From contig CM053795.1 in assembly GCA_028671895.1 (NCBI GenBank), positions 10,933,501 to 10,997,500 on the forward strand: DNA of 64,000 nucleotides, in the 5' to 3' direction. Of the stretch, positions 9,878-22,281 are shown in pieces. The first letter of the stretch is position 1; each line of letters begins with the position of its first letter. Origin of the DNA: Oenanthe sinensis. Taxonomy: Eukaryota; Streptophyta; Magnoliopsida; Apiales; Apiaceae. The translations under genes and the position numbers were made by a program. Below the pieces are notes generated by a model. That model ran no database searches and was not told where the DNA came from. It was given only the letters and a program-made list of their open reading frames with translations.

Positions 9878-12800
9878 AACACACTCATGTTTGCTCATTC
9901 TGACATCGATGATTGATTACGAAGCTTAATCTAACTTCTTCGATCTGCGTAATCTCAATTTGAAATATCGACTACAATTTTAATGCACACACATGTTAAT
10001 GATTTGCACTGTAAATATGAGCAAAATTACTCTGTTATAGCTTGTTAGAGCTCAATTTTTTACGTTAATCTGTCATTTGAATTCGGATCCAAGGATCGGT
10101 ATTATTACGATGTGTAAATCATCATAAGATAGTTGGTAATTGATGATAACTTGACCGGATTACAGCTGTTTTAATTTGAAATTCAAATTGATTTTCTATG
10201 TAAACTAGCTACGTAACTATCTCAAGTTCAATCTGTAATTGATTTAGTAATTAAATCGTTTCGTAATCGCTGTTTTTTTGTTTGTTTTAAAGTTCGGATT
10301 TATCGGTCAAAATGTGTGAGTAATCATACTCCGTTGCTGTCACTGTTTGACAAGCTTGATTTTGATTTGTAGCTATGTGGAACAGATTATGTAACTTGAT
10401 GTATCTGTATTTGATAGCACTGGTTTAGTAAAATTTTAGGATACGGATTCTCTTGTTTCGAGTATACGAGCTTGGGTTTTATTGTTATGATAATCTCAGC
10501 TTCAGAATTGTAGTACTTGTACTAATTTTACTTTTATTAGTCTAGTCTTCTTAGCTTAATCTAGTGTTTGAGATTTGTGAAGCTTGGAAAGTATGAAATG
10601 CAGATTTGAATTTATCTCCTCCGTAGATTAAGTACGCTTTAGTTCATCTCGTTTAATTCCTTTTTGAGTAATATATGGTCCTTTTGTTTGTGCATTGACT
10701 CATTCTTCAGCATGATATGAAATATATGGAAATAATTTCAACATACTGATTAGCTTCATATATTTCGACAAAAGTGTCTGTTATATTTTGTCTGCTGTAC
10801 ATATATGACCTAACTTATGTTATACAACAAATAAAGCTATGAAGAAGATTTGTGGATAGAGATTGCAAAGTACTTGGATGGAAAATCTCTGGTCATGCTG
10901 GCAGCAACATGTCATTGGTTCAAGCGCATTATGATGGAGGAATGCGTATGGAAGTATGCATGTTTACGTGATCTCCAAGTTCCTGACCCTAGGACGGTAG
11001 CATTCAAATGGATCAAACTTTATGCCTCAACTTTTGGTAAGATTTGATAGTTACCTTTCTACATCTGTGATGCAACATTGTTTGGCAGTGAAGTGATGTA
11101 TGTCAGCTTATGAACTGAATACTTTTTTTGCAGATGGAAGTCACACTTTCATGTTCCGTCAGCAGGAAAAACATATTGGTGAATTTCCTCATATATTTCA
11201 ACTTCTACTGTCTTCGTTATATGTGGCTGTTCTACTCCCAAAAAAAATCTACGTTGATCATGTTATCAGTAATATCGAAGTTTTAACTCTTTTAAATGAA
11301 TATGCTGTCTACCATTTTTTCTCGCTGTCATAATACAGTAAGGGTAAAGACCAGAGAAATGTTTTTATTTAATTTAAGTACCGTAATATTTTCACAAGAT
11401 GACGATAAATAAAAAGTAATTGACATGTTTCAACCATAGAAGTTGTCATGGATTGTCAATTGCACAGAAAGGAGTCTAAAGAAGTACATTAGAACAAATT
11501 TAGATCACCACCTGTTTATGGATTCCTGTCAAGTTTTGAAACTTCAAATGTCTAAGGATGAGACAATTGGTTTTCTGATACTTGAAAGATGCAGAAATCC
11601 CTTTTTTATATAGCATGTATATTGCAAAATTTCATTATGACAATGTTTCCCTATCCTGCATGAAATATATTTGCATATTTCTGCTAATCTCTGTCTATAT
11701 TATTTAAAGATCAAATACAATGGCAAGGGTATACACCCTAGATTAAATTTTGCATAAGCAGCCCACAAACAAGGGAATAGATGTAAACACTATACAAACT
11801 TAATGCTTGAGAGATACAAACTTGCATCAGGCAGTTACAGTTATACCAAATTAACCAAAGAAATATGTGGATTGCCTATGCACAGTACATCCTATGTTAT
11901 ATGGCTGACAGCAGAATTTATATAGCTTGTCTTGTTAGTGCACATCCTGACATGTTATTTGCCTTGTTTTTGTCTCAATGGACAACTTAGACTGGATGAG
12001 AATTGGAGCATTCTTCTTTGACTCGTCAGAAGCATTTCTGACTGAGAAGCTGATCTGTCCCTCGAGACTTGTAAGAACCGAGAAGTTAGAGAAAATGTTG
12101 CAGTCACTGGGTTCTTGTGTATTGAGCAATATTAAGAATGGAATTTGGATAGCCGGTACTCATTAACTGACGTGACCCTTTTATTTTGTAATCACACACC
12201 ATATGTCACTTTAATGATGGCATAAGTAACTTAAAGTCTGTAAATCATTCTCAGATTTGCAGCTTGTTCGGTGTCCTGTCTGCGACCAGAATACATGCGA
12301 TGGTAAGAAAGTATCTATATGTACATAAATTCTAAAAGAAAGGAACTCCTTTGAATGGGTAAGGCTGGTGATATGGGTGTAAGATAAAAAAAAAACATGG
12401 GTTTTGGTATCATATGCCCGACTGATATCTAGTAAAAAAGTACTCAAGGGGTCCATAATATAAATTGGTATCATGCGATGGTAAGAAAGTATCTATATGT
12501 ACATAAATTCTAAAAGAAAGAAACTCCTTTGAATGGGTAAGGCTGGTAATATGGGTGTAAGATTAAAAAACATGGGTTTTGGTATCATATGCTCCACTGA
12601 TATCTGGTAAAAAGTACTCAAGGGGTCCATAATATATATTGCAATTACTTGGATCTCTTCATTTGAAATAACTAGTCTTTTGCATGCTTTATGATGTATG
12701 ATGAGTATCGGATTTATTATGATATTAGTGGATATTTGTTCTTTATCATTCCGATTATATGGCCACATGTCAAAACAAAAGACTAATGTTGGTCCTGAAT

Positions 12801-13610
12801 TTGATTGACTTATCTCATTACAAGGAACGATGCAAATTGTGGATGCAAGGCATATAGAACTGTTCCTCAGTGAGGGATACCAAGATGGTACCTGGGATTA
12901 CGAGCAGATAGGTCACCATGACATCAGAAAGCATGCAGATGGAGCTTCTGGTGGCATTTTTGACATTAAGCATCTGAAGGACACCACAACTTCTGGTAAC
13001 TTTCTGATGCATGCATGTCTGACCTGTAAAAGCATTCAAATGAATAATTTAAACTTTGCTTATTTGGCTGAAACAATTTAGAAAAAGGGCATGAGTTATT
13101 TATATACAGAGACTCCTAGCATGGTCTTAAACATCAAGAAAAGTATGTTGCAGATATCCTATAGAACCTGATAATTGTTAATAATTTGTTTAAACTTGTG
13201 CTGTCTCGTCTCTGAACCACGGTAAAACAGATATTTCTTAGTATCTGCACCGTAATATTGGTGAAATAGGTAATGACTTCCTAATATTCATTCTGACCTA
13301 TTATAATTTATAACAGAGCTCTTCAATCTCAAATCCTGGGTGGGGAAATCAAATGACTGGCAGCCAAAAGCTATGATTACTCTCCATGCAGTAGCAGTGA
13401 ACACCAACTTACAAGATAATGAAGGTACACTTATCTCGCCTTTACTATATAACTTATGTGAACTATCTTTTCTCATATTGTCTCTATAATCTACAACAGC
13501 AACTTGATGTCTTTTTTGTAATAACAGGACTCCACATAAAGTACCATGTGATGAGAGCTGGGACTGATGGAGAAGTAGTTTCAATTCGAATCTCACAGCA
13601 GCTAACCTAA
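9747..13610 (+). CDS. F-box protein, plant RMF/At3g61730-like
   Basis: Eight exons join in frame: 9747-9823, 10837-11036, 11134-11178, 11991-12155, 12255-12302, 12825-12995, 13317-13424, 13528-13610, giving 298 aa. A basic start (MGKRLRRGRS) leads into an F-box at residues about 27-70 (EDLWIEIAKYLDGKSLVML, then WKYACLRDLQVPDP). This is the Skp1-binding part of an SCF ubiquitin ligase. The C-terminal half (GIWIADLQLVRCPVCDQNTC, IELFLSEGYQDG, HADGASGGIFDIKHL, SWVGKSNDWQPKAMITLHAV) is a plant-conserved region that presumably binds substrate; no LRR, Kelch or WD repeats are seen. The name follows similarity I recall to Arabidopsis RMF and the gene order; the substrate is unknown. The start was chosen for the TATA box upstream and the only clean in-frame exon 1. 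Intron 5 carries a duplicated splice donor. Confidence 0.9.
9839..9873. repeat. (CT)n microsatellite in intron 1 of the F-box gene
   Basis: About 17 CT units with one interruption lie just after the first splice donor. They can also be read as pyrimidine-rich intron DNA. Confidence 0.9.
12295..12645. repeat. Tandem duplication of about 179 bp in intron 5, including a splice donor
   Basis: Copy one starts at about 12295 with TGCGATGGTAAGAAAGTATC; copy two starts at about 12474 with the same string. The copies stay about 90 percent alike through AGTACTCAAGGGGTCCATAA and end near 12469 and 12645. The repeated block begins with the last coding bases of exon 5 and its GT donor, so a second donor-like site stands inside the intron. 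Confidence 0.93.
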
Positions 13611-14189
13611 CTAGACTCAAAATCCACAAAATTATAGCAATCCCCCTATGTTGGGTACTAAAGAAATTCCTCTTCTTCGGTTATTCTTCTATGTATTCTA
13701 GATTTGATGTTTACAAGTATATCATCTTGTGTATAAACAGAAACAGGTCGACTTAATGATAAATATAATTGATTTAACAATGCTTGCTACAAGAGCAAGC
13801 AATTTTCTCTGGTAAATTGATAGGATATACAATTCCAGTCTAAATATATATCAAAGGAACAAAACTGTAACAGATGTTCAAAACTTATACTTGTGCAAAC
13901 ATGTCGATCATTCCTGATATATTATTCTAATGGGAGTATCAATAGTACAGTAGTTAGTAGTACACAGAATAATCCAGAATTCAAGTGGTACAACTCTTTC
14001 ATATGAAATTTGGTTTTGCTGTATTGGCGGTGGTTTACTGTTATTTAAATAATGTCTTCTATAGGATAATAGCAAAACTTCTTCTATGAACCTTTGACTT
14101 TAAAAATCTGCATTTGTTTAATATAAAGTCAAAACATAATTCATACCTTAAAGTAGAGAACCCACCGCAGAAACTTTTCATTTGAACAT
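13611..14189. other. Intergenic region between the F-box and ATL genes
   Basis: 3' flank of the F-box gene and the presumed promoter of the ATL gene, which runs the same way. I see no clear TATA box, repeat or RNA gene. TAATATAAAG at about 14118 is a weak candidate. Confidence 0.4.
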
Positions 14190-15881
14190 ATGGATATCGA
14201 AATATTGTTCCTCGTTCTTTTGCTCTTGATTCCTGGTACCTATTCTGCTGCTTCTCCATATAATTGCCAAATTTCTGCATGCGACTATTATGGAGTCCCG
14301 ATTCGATTTCCCTTCCAGTTGTCACTTCAACCACCTCAAACCTGTGGTTATCCTGGCTTCATTGTTCATTGCAACAATCACCGGACACCTGTTCTAAATC
14401 TTCCTTATTCTGGGGATTTTCTTGTACAAAGTATCGACTACCGCAGTCAAGTTATAAAACTCAATGATCCATACAAATGCCTTCCAAAAAGGCTTCTGGA
14501 ACTCAATCTCACAGGTTCACCTTTTAAGGCTGCTTACTATCAAAACTATACCCTCCTCAGTTGTCCAGCAGGGTTCAAGTCATCTGGTTTCACCACAATA
14601 ACTTGCCTAAGTAATTCCACAAGCACAATTGTGGCAACTTCTTCAATGACTCTTGTCAACTTGCTGACAACGTGCAAGATAATTCTTAGTTCTCTTATTC
14701 CTGTTTCCCGACCACCACAAGTTAACGATCGTCTTTCATCTGATCTCGGTGATGATCTTGAGTTGAAATGGAGTATACCTAATTGTGATTATTGTGAAGA
14801 AAATGGAGGTTCGTGTAATCTCAGTAATACTACAAACGGACAGCCTACTTGTTCCCATGAACCTAAAACAGGTATTCATCATCTTTCTAACCTCTAAAAT
14901 GTGCGAAATTTTTGTGCGCACTTGCATCATTCCCTGTGATATACTGATATGTGTATATTCAACCTGATGGCAAAACAGAAGAAAGTTTCCTAACAAAAAT
15001 GCGATGATAATTTTTTTAATACTGGTAAATTTGTTCGAAGAATAATTCCAGGAATGATTGTTTTAAGTCAAGATATTATTGTTGATGGTTAGGTTTGTGA
15101 AAGTCAAAGCTACTCGGTGCAAGCGACATAAACATTTGCATTAGTTTAATGAATTCATGTAATTGACTTGCTTAAATATTGTTCAAGCTCATATACAGCG
15201 TCAGATAACCAGCTTTACGGATTCGAATTTGATTAAACATTAAATATCTCAAGTTGACACAGAGGCTTTGAACATCAGCTTTAAGCTGATGTCATTTGTT
15301 CTATCTACTGCTACACCCCCTGAGAACGACTGAAATGGAGTAACTAATAAAGTAGTAATTTATATTGTGACCCCCTTCAAATATTTTAAATTGTTACTGC
15401 TAAAATGACCTCTTGGAAACAAAATGTCATTACGTTAGAGCGACAGTCAATCATACTACTGTATATTCGTTTTTCAGGTGCAGTCCGTGTTTTCAAGATC
15501 ATTGCGTTGTGTATTACCGTGCCTGCGGTTGTAACATCCTTCGTCATAGCCATCTTCATATGTTGCACAAAGGTACCCGAGGTTAATCATCAAGATGCTG
15601 AATTAGCATTGCGATCCGTGAATGACTCGCAAGGCCTCGACGAAAGCACGATTGAATCATACACTAAAGTAATTATGGGTGAAAGCCGGAGACTTCCAGC
15701 CGGGCCTAACGATATAACTTGTCCGATATGTTTGTCAGATTACCATGCCAATGAAACATTGAAGTGCATTCCTGAATGTCAACATTGCTTCCACTCAGAG
15801 TGCATTGATGAATGGCTTCGAAGGAAAGGAACTTGTCCAGTTTGCAGGAATTCACCTTCACCCGCTCACTTCAATTCGTAG
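14190..15881 (+). CDS. RING-H2 finger protein, ATL20/21/22 type, with GUB_WAK-like ectodomain
   Basis: Two exons, 14190-14871 and 15478-15881, give 361 aa. A signal peptide (MDIEILFLVLLLLIPGTYSA) leads a cysteine-rich extracellular domain of the GUB_WAK_bind type (CDYYGVPIRFPFQL, CGYPGFIVHC, LNDPYKCLPKRLL), then NCDYCEENGGSC with several N-glycosylation sites. A membrane segment at about residues 235-258 (IIALCITVPAVVTSFVIAIF) follows. The C-terminal RING-H2 spans about 308-351: CPIC, 15 residues, CQHCFHSEC, 10 residues, CPVC, so all eight zinc ligands are present. Family knowledge: ATL proteins are membrane E3 ubiquitin ligases, many induced by pathogens; this subfamily joins a possible wall sensor to a ligase. 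The substrate and ligand are unknown. The single intron falls between ectodomain and membrane segment. Confidence 0.94.
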
Positions 15882-16882
15882 ATATACTTTAAGACATATG
15901 CTTGTGTCTACTATTCTTGTCCTGAAATTCGGATCCCAATGTTTGAGAATCTGATGCGGACTGTCAGCATACATGTATATGCTTGTTTAGATCACCAGAT
16001 ATTGTCCACTGCATAATGTAATTGATCGTACGAGCAAATGCAAAATAATAAGAGGGACGCGGGATGTAGAAAAAGCTTTAATCATATTATTGGCAAAATG
16101 GCCATCATCCCAATTTGAAAACGCTCCATGAATTTGGCACAGCTCATATTTCATTCTGGAATCATACATGTACAACTTACAAGTGATACACCACGACATG
16201 AATGCATGCAAATATAGCATATTCACTGTATGTAATACATTGACATTTTTTAGATGGAAATACTTATAATGCTGTACAACATAATTATAATTATTTATAT
16301 AAAAAATGAAGCTCGAAAAAAAAAAGGATTCAATCCAGACACAGGTTCCCCTACCACAAATGTAACAACAATTAACATTATTACGGTCAGGCTCTTCTTC
16401 TCCAATTCAATTAGTCACGCACACACAAGGCATCACAGAAGTTGGAATATATTAGATTGTCAGCCACTGTTTCCTACATCCACAACTACCTTTCACACAG
16501 GAATTCTAGTTTGCTATATATGTACTATTAATTACTATATACTCTATCTGAAAATATTCAACATACATCAATATATACAAATTGATGTCATATTTTTCAA
16601 GAAACATTAATTCCATTCTTGAACTTTAGATTTGGCAAGGTTTTAACAATGTCCGATGAGTAAAAAATCCCTCAGAAACAAATTTGCTGCAACGTGAGGG
16701 CTAATCTTGAAAAAAAAAATGAAACTACACTACATAGCGCAATAGTTCACATCATATCTTATTGTAAAAGAGACAGTAAAAGAAATAAATACTCCCATTC
16801 CTTCTTTTACCTTTTATTGTACATCGACGTTTACACTATCCTATCTGCTTCAAAGAAATGGATAGAACTCATCCAAACTAAA
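15882..16882. other. Convergent 3' flanks between two genes
   Basis: This stretch lies between the ATL stop and the stop of the minus-strand gene at 16883. It should hold both 3'UTRs. No separate gene, repeat or RNA is supported; short open frames here have no recognisable content. Confidence 0.5.
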
Positions 16883-19800
16883 CTAAGACTTCTCTTCATC
16901 AGATTGCGCTGGTGGGCCAGGATCAACGAAGAACTCCTCTACAGATTTAAATTGAAGTTATGATGTCAGTTTAAACACTTCCACAAGGAAACATCAAGGC
17001 AAGGAATGAACAAAACTAATCACAATTATTAATTCTATCATTTCTTCAACAACACAGTAGGAAAGCCAAAGAGTTTTGTCTGCATTAGTTGCACGTGTTG
17101 GGAAGTCCAGAATCATCGGCATATAAAAAGGGAATTGGTAAATAAGCACCACCAATTACCATTTAATCTCCGGTTCTTACTTTTTAATATGTAAATTACA
17201 TAATTATCCATAGTACGGATGAAGAAGTTGCATAAAAGTTTTGGGTAGTTGTGTAGTATACTTGTGGAAAAATTTAGAGTTGAAGCTTAAATAGTAAAAG
17301 ATGGAGCTTATTTATCAATTCCCTATATATAAAAAATTAGTTGCTTTTTTTAAAATAAGAAGTAATTAGTGTTCAATATTACCATGGTTCTGGTAGCAAA
17401 TCTTTTCTCTACCCCAATATGAAGAGTGTAATACAATGTTATATATGCTCACTACACAGGAAAACACAAGTCAGCTTACCTATGTCATCTTGCTCAGGAG
17501 AATCAAGCAAAATATCTGAATCAGATGGCAAGAAAGGAGAGCCCGGATAATTCCCAAGTGCTCCTAGATCTGCAAAATGTAATGCTCACATATTACAAGT
17601 CACAACAATGAATACAAGTAAAAGTACACTGTACACATCTTGGTGCCTTGTGATGCAAAAGAACTTAGATGTATTATCCAAAGACTTTGTACTACAATAT
17701 TACAGAACTATCTCAAAATTAGAATTTGCACGATGTATACTCGCGTACAGACACAACACATGCTTAATTAGAATATTATACTTCGTTCCCATGCTAGCAA
17801 AAGCAAAGCATACAATAAACAAAAAGCATTGATTGTAACACCTCAGTCCCACATCGAGTATATTGGGATAATTTGTTTAGTATATAAGCAAAAGTACTAC
17901 TACTAAGTGCACCAACAAATTATGATCTATTGGAGACCTGTGGTGGGTGGGCTTGTGGATTACCCAAATTGGTGCATAAATTGGTGCATTTAAGCCAGTT
18001 TACTTTGGCTTATTTTCGGAAGTCGGGACTTGACTCAATTTTCGAAAAAGACTCGGGATTTGACCCGGGTTGTCACATGGTATTATTCAGAGCCAGCTCT
18101 CAAAAGTAGGGACACGAAGGCTAGTGGTATTATGCCATAATGGACAAAGGTCCGGTTTGGCTTATTTTCGGAAGTCGGGACTTGACTCAATTTTCAAAAA
18201 AGACTCGGGATTTGACCCGGGTTGTCACATATGATATTCTTGGAGGTGGGGAGGTGGGGACACGAAGGCTGGTGGTATTATCCCATAATGGACAAGAGGT
18301 CCGGAGGTAGGGAAGTCAACCGTTATTATCCCACAATAACTAGAGAGGTGAGAGATCTGGACCTATGGGCTAACGAGGACGTCAAAAATTTAAGTGGGCG
18401 AGTTTGTAAAACCCAAATCCCACGATTGGGATAATTTGTTCAATATATAAGCAAAAGTACTACTACTAAGTGCATCAACAAATCATGATGTGTTAGGCTT
18501 GTGGATTACCCAAGTTGTTGCATTAGGGCCATTTTACTTTGACTTATTTTCGGAAGTCGACTCGGGATTTGACCCGGGTTGTCACATTGATAATCACACA
18601 TAGAAGTATAAATCTTTAACACCTCATTTGTGCTCACATAACAATTCTCTCGGAAGCATACAAGTTATGGGACAAAAAATATAATTCACAAATTACCTCC
18701 CAAGTTTGATAAATCTGCTGTTAGGTCCGAAAGGCTAAAACTCCAAGGAATCTGAGCCAAAGATCTTAGTGAGTCTCGAGAATTCCCTTCCCCATTATCC
18801 TGTGCAAGTTGCAACCCTACTGAACTTGCAACATCCGACGTGAATGCGGTGTCAAGCACTGATGTATCTACCATTCCTGGTATTTCAGAGGCTGAGAAGG
18901 GAAAATGACCACTGGATGCTACTGAAGTCGGACTTACAGCCATTTCTGACATTGATGACATGGCACTCCCAGGTGGAATACCTGGTGTCATATCAGCAGC
19001 ACTGTTGTCCAACACCGTGCTTCAAGATGAGAAAACAACAATTAGTGGATGTTCTTGTATGTCATGTTCCAACATTATAATGTCTTTTTTCTTCGTCTAG
19101 CCAAATTACATTTGGTCACTGATAACATAAAAGTTATACATCTATGTGAAACTGGAATTTGGTAGCCTACTAGACCAGGAGTTTCCTCACTAACAATAAC
19201 ATTAGAATTTTACTTCTACTATTTTTGACATGCACGTGTTAGAGAATGATATTGGTTATTCAGAAATTTAGAGATACAACCATAGAAGTACACTGGTTAG
19301 TAACCTTAACCAGGTGACCATGACTTCGTGAAATTTATTTAAACTTTAACCAAGTGACCATAACTTCACGGAAATTTATTTAAAGGACCCTTGGGATAAG
19401 CTACTCCGGAATTTCACTATGTGCATAGGAAACTTCATATTAGTCAATCTCTAACATTAGTAGACGAGAAGTGTAGAACATGAACATCAAGATGAGCTTA
19501 AAGAGTGAATGCTATGAATGCTACAACCGAAGTAGGTTATGTCTTACACATGTCAATAGCACAGCAGTGAATGCTACAACAAGTTGAATAACATATGTGG
19601 TTTCATGCAAGTCAACAAAATTTTAGTCATCACATACGAGTAACGGAAATTTGATGCATCAAGACTTTGTTATTAGAACTAAATAGAAAACAAGAGCACA
19701 AAAATGACGTAAAAAGGAGACTCACTCGTTCCCAGAATTCATCCGCATCGGATGGAAATTCCCAGGTGCGGGTACCCCGTTGACCACATGACAGGTAGAC

Positions 19801-22058
19801 ATTCCCATAGCATCAAGATGAGGCTGACCTGTAGCAGGAACTGGATGTTGCTGTAGAACGGGGTATCCCATCGGTAAGTTGTTAACTGTACTGAAAACAA
19901 GTTACAATGAGTACAAGTAACGGTAACGCTGTAACAAGGCCATCTTCCCCCCCCCCCAAACACCTTCCCCCATCACATCAACTTGCCAAAATAGAAACTG
20001 AGATGTACTTTCAAGGTATATTATTACGAGTCTAGTTGACAACATTATCAATAATGAAAAAGTTTATTGTTTAGAAAGGAATTCCTCTTTTGGTTGAACT
20101 TGGTGAAGCAGTCGGACACAGGCACGCACGGATTCAAACACCATGTTCCCAATTTTGAAAATATTAGGTTTCTGGGATAAAGATCCAGAATTGGGCACGG
20201 GTGCAGGGAATTCACTCCGCATGCAAGTTTAACATAAAAAAAATTAAATGCAAGACATTACTTTATTTAAGGATATTAGTGCATGGAATCCACGCCGCAT
20301 GCAAGGATACGGGTGTGCATTATGGGAATAAGCGGATTTTACATACATGAAAATATGGGGATTCCGGTGTGGATGGATACCAACATGTATAAATGTATAA
20401 CAAAGAAAATGTAAGACATTAATACATCATCCATAATAGCTAAAAGATGGAAGTAGAAGCAGTGGAATCGGGGAGAAGAGTGGGGAAGAGAATAGCAGCA
20501 ACAATCTTATAACAAAATCCTAAGTTAAAGTACAACTAGAAAGATACAACATTTTTTTGTACACCTGATGGGGTTTGCTCTTCTTGGCACAATTTGAAGT
20601 TAATTGTGTGCATTATAAATTTGTGTTTATATTAATTTTTGAAAGAAGAATTTTGAACAAAGAAAACGTAATCCAAACTTGCGTTTATGGCTTCAACATC
20701 ATTAATACTTGTGTGAGGAGCACGAAAAGCATTTACATATTGCATTGGTCCTATGTGCATACATACTTCTTTACTTAGGCATGTAATATATTAAAAAAAT
20801 TGCAGCCTTGGGGATGCAACCCCAGACCAACAGCAATACATAAAAAGTAACGCAATTAAAGCTTGGATAATGAAACTCAAATTAAAGCTTGGATAAATCA
20901 ATATTTGGCTAAAAGTATACATAAAAGTTTGAGCCAACAACGATCAAATAAAAAATCAAGGCCGAGTCAAACAGATTTGAGCAGCAATTATGCCAAAAGT
21001 GACTTGCAGCTAGAAATGTTGAAACTGGAAATATAAGTTGATAGAAAATTATATCCATACGGTATATGTTTCCTAGCCTCACTACAAAATAGATGTGGTA
21101 TAAATTAAAGCAGCAGCTAAAAACAATTCGCAGAAAAAACATTTTCTCATCACCAATTATCTAATGGAGTGGGCTTTTACCTGGCATGGGATGGATGCCA
21201 TTCTGTATCGGAGCCAATGGAACTTGTGGAGGCGTCGGATACTTCATCAGATGATATTGATGCTCCAGTAAATGGTTGAACAGAATAATCTGTTTCTTTA
21301 GTTTAAGCCTTATATAATAAGCTCTGAAGAAGTCGGCATTTTCTTCTTCCAACTTCTGCCATACTTTTTACAAAAGAAGATAATTAGCTTAAAAAACACC
21401 GAGCAGATAAAATGACATTAAAGGTTTACGGAAATGACCCATCTTCATGCATGTAAATTTTTCCTTTTGTCTTTACTTATCAGAGCATGTAAATAGAAAA
21501 AGACCATATATTCTACACCTAAACTAATTTATATATACTTGCAAGGGAAATGCTTTATATAATAAACACTCAAAGGGGAGAACTAACCATAAGAAACACG
21601 AGTATCCAAACACAAAATGATATGGATGAGTATTAAAAAGGACTTCTTTACATTTTTAAAATGCGTACCCAGAGTCGTAAATCCAGGATCTATCCTTGCA
21701 CGATTCAATAGTGTCTTTACAACCTCTTCTCGGTTCATATATAACTGCAGACAACGTTCGATCAAATTTTGAACCTGCAACAAAGTAAAGTGAACCGTTA
21801 GATAAAATTTGCGGACCTAAATCATCTGATCATATGCATCACACAGTGAGTGTTCGGAAAAGGAAGAACAAATAGTCTTACAAGTTCGATATCCTCGCGA
21901 GAAACTCTTCTGTTGTCATTACTCGATATGGAAACTGAGCCAGAATCCGCTACTGGGGCCTCCACTGGATTATTCTGTTGGTCACTTTGAGAATCATGTG
22001 AAACATGAGTTGAGTGTTGTATCTCTGATGTGTTATGTGAATCCTGTATAACTTTCAT
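16883..22058 (-). CDS. Plant-conserved protein of unknown function (VQNLIERCLQLYM family)
   Basis: Seven minus-strand exons join in frame: 22058-21882, 21774-21669, 21363-21181, 19885-19726, 19019-18697, 17569-17480, 16938-16883, giving 364 aa. After a polar start, residues about 60-150 look like the conserved core, probably helical (VQNLIERCLQLYMNREEVV, then WQKLEEENADFFRAYYIRL and HLLEHQYHLMKYP). The rest is Pro/Ser-rich with repeated conserved phrases (ASSGHFPFSASEI, FSLSDLTADLSNLGDLGAL) and an acidic end (FFVDP, SDEEKS). It has no signal peptide or membrane segment; a nuclear or cytosolic regulator is inference only. Some databases, as I recall, label relatives angiotensin-converting enzyme 2; no metalloprotease motif is present. 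The ATG at 22058 follows a likely 5'UTR intron and is the least certain part. Confidence 0.85.
17829..18591. mobile_element. TRIM-like short LTR retroelement with three LTR copies and TTGAT target duplication
   Basis: The element spans 17834-18586 (753 bp), in an intron of the minus-strand gene, and is flanked by TTGAT at 17829-17833 and 18587-18591. The left LTR (17834-18077) runs from TGTAACACC to GGGTTGTCACA. It is followed at 18078 by TGGTATTATTCAGAGCC, close to the usual tRNA-Met primer site. A second, partial LTR end is at 18156-18229, and the right LTR (18415-18586) starts TGTAAAACCC and ends GGGTTGTCACA, with purine-rich AAGTGGGCGAG just ahead of it. No coding capacity is seen. Confidence 0.88.
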
Positions 22059-22123
22059 GCAGTCAGCATTCCCAGAGAAGAAAAGTTAGAATATTAGGAC
22101 ACTCTGCATTTGGAACCCATTCG

Positions 22124-22281
22124 AATGCTCTCTGTTTGGTTGGGATGAATGAAATTGGGACACTCCCTCATTTTTGTCCACTCTTCTCTTACAACCTTTA
22201 TTTTGCCTTATATTCTATATTATATTCACAATATTGCATTCCATTCCTTTCCCATTCCATTCTCTCCAACCAAACGAGCAT
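22124..22281. mobile_element. Small MITE-like element with inverted ends
   Basis: The left end ATGCTCTCTGTTTGGTTGG is mirrored at the right by CCAACCAAACGAGCAT; they match except for three extra bases on the left. The interior is rich in ATTCCATTCC. The length is about 158 bp and there is no coding frame. I could not find a convincing target-site duplication, so the superfamily is open (hAT-like is likely). Confidence 0.65.

Noticed and set aside
18222..18434. Open frame of 70 codons
   Set aside because: It lies wholly inside the TRIM-like element and has no recognisable content.
16883..22058. Calling the minus-strand gene an angiotensin-converting enzyme
   Set aside because: No HEXXH zinc motif or peptidase sequence is present; the label is probably a database carry-over.
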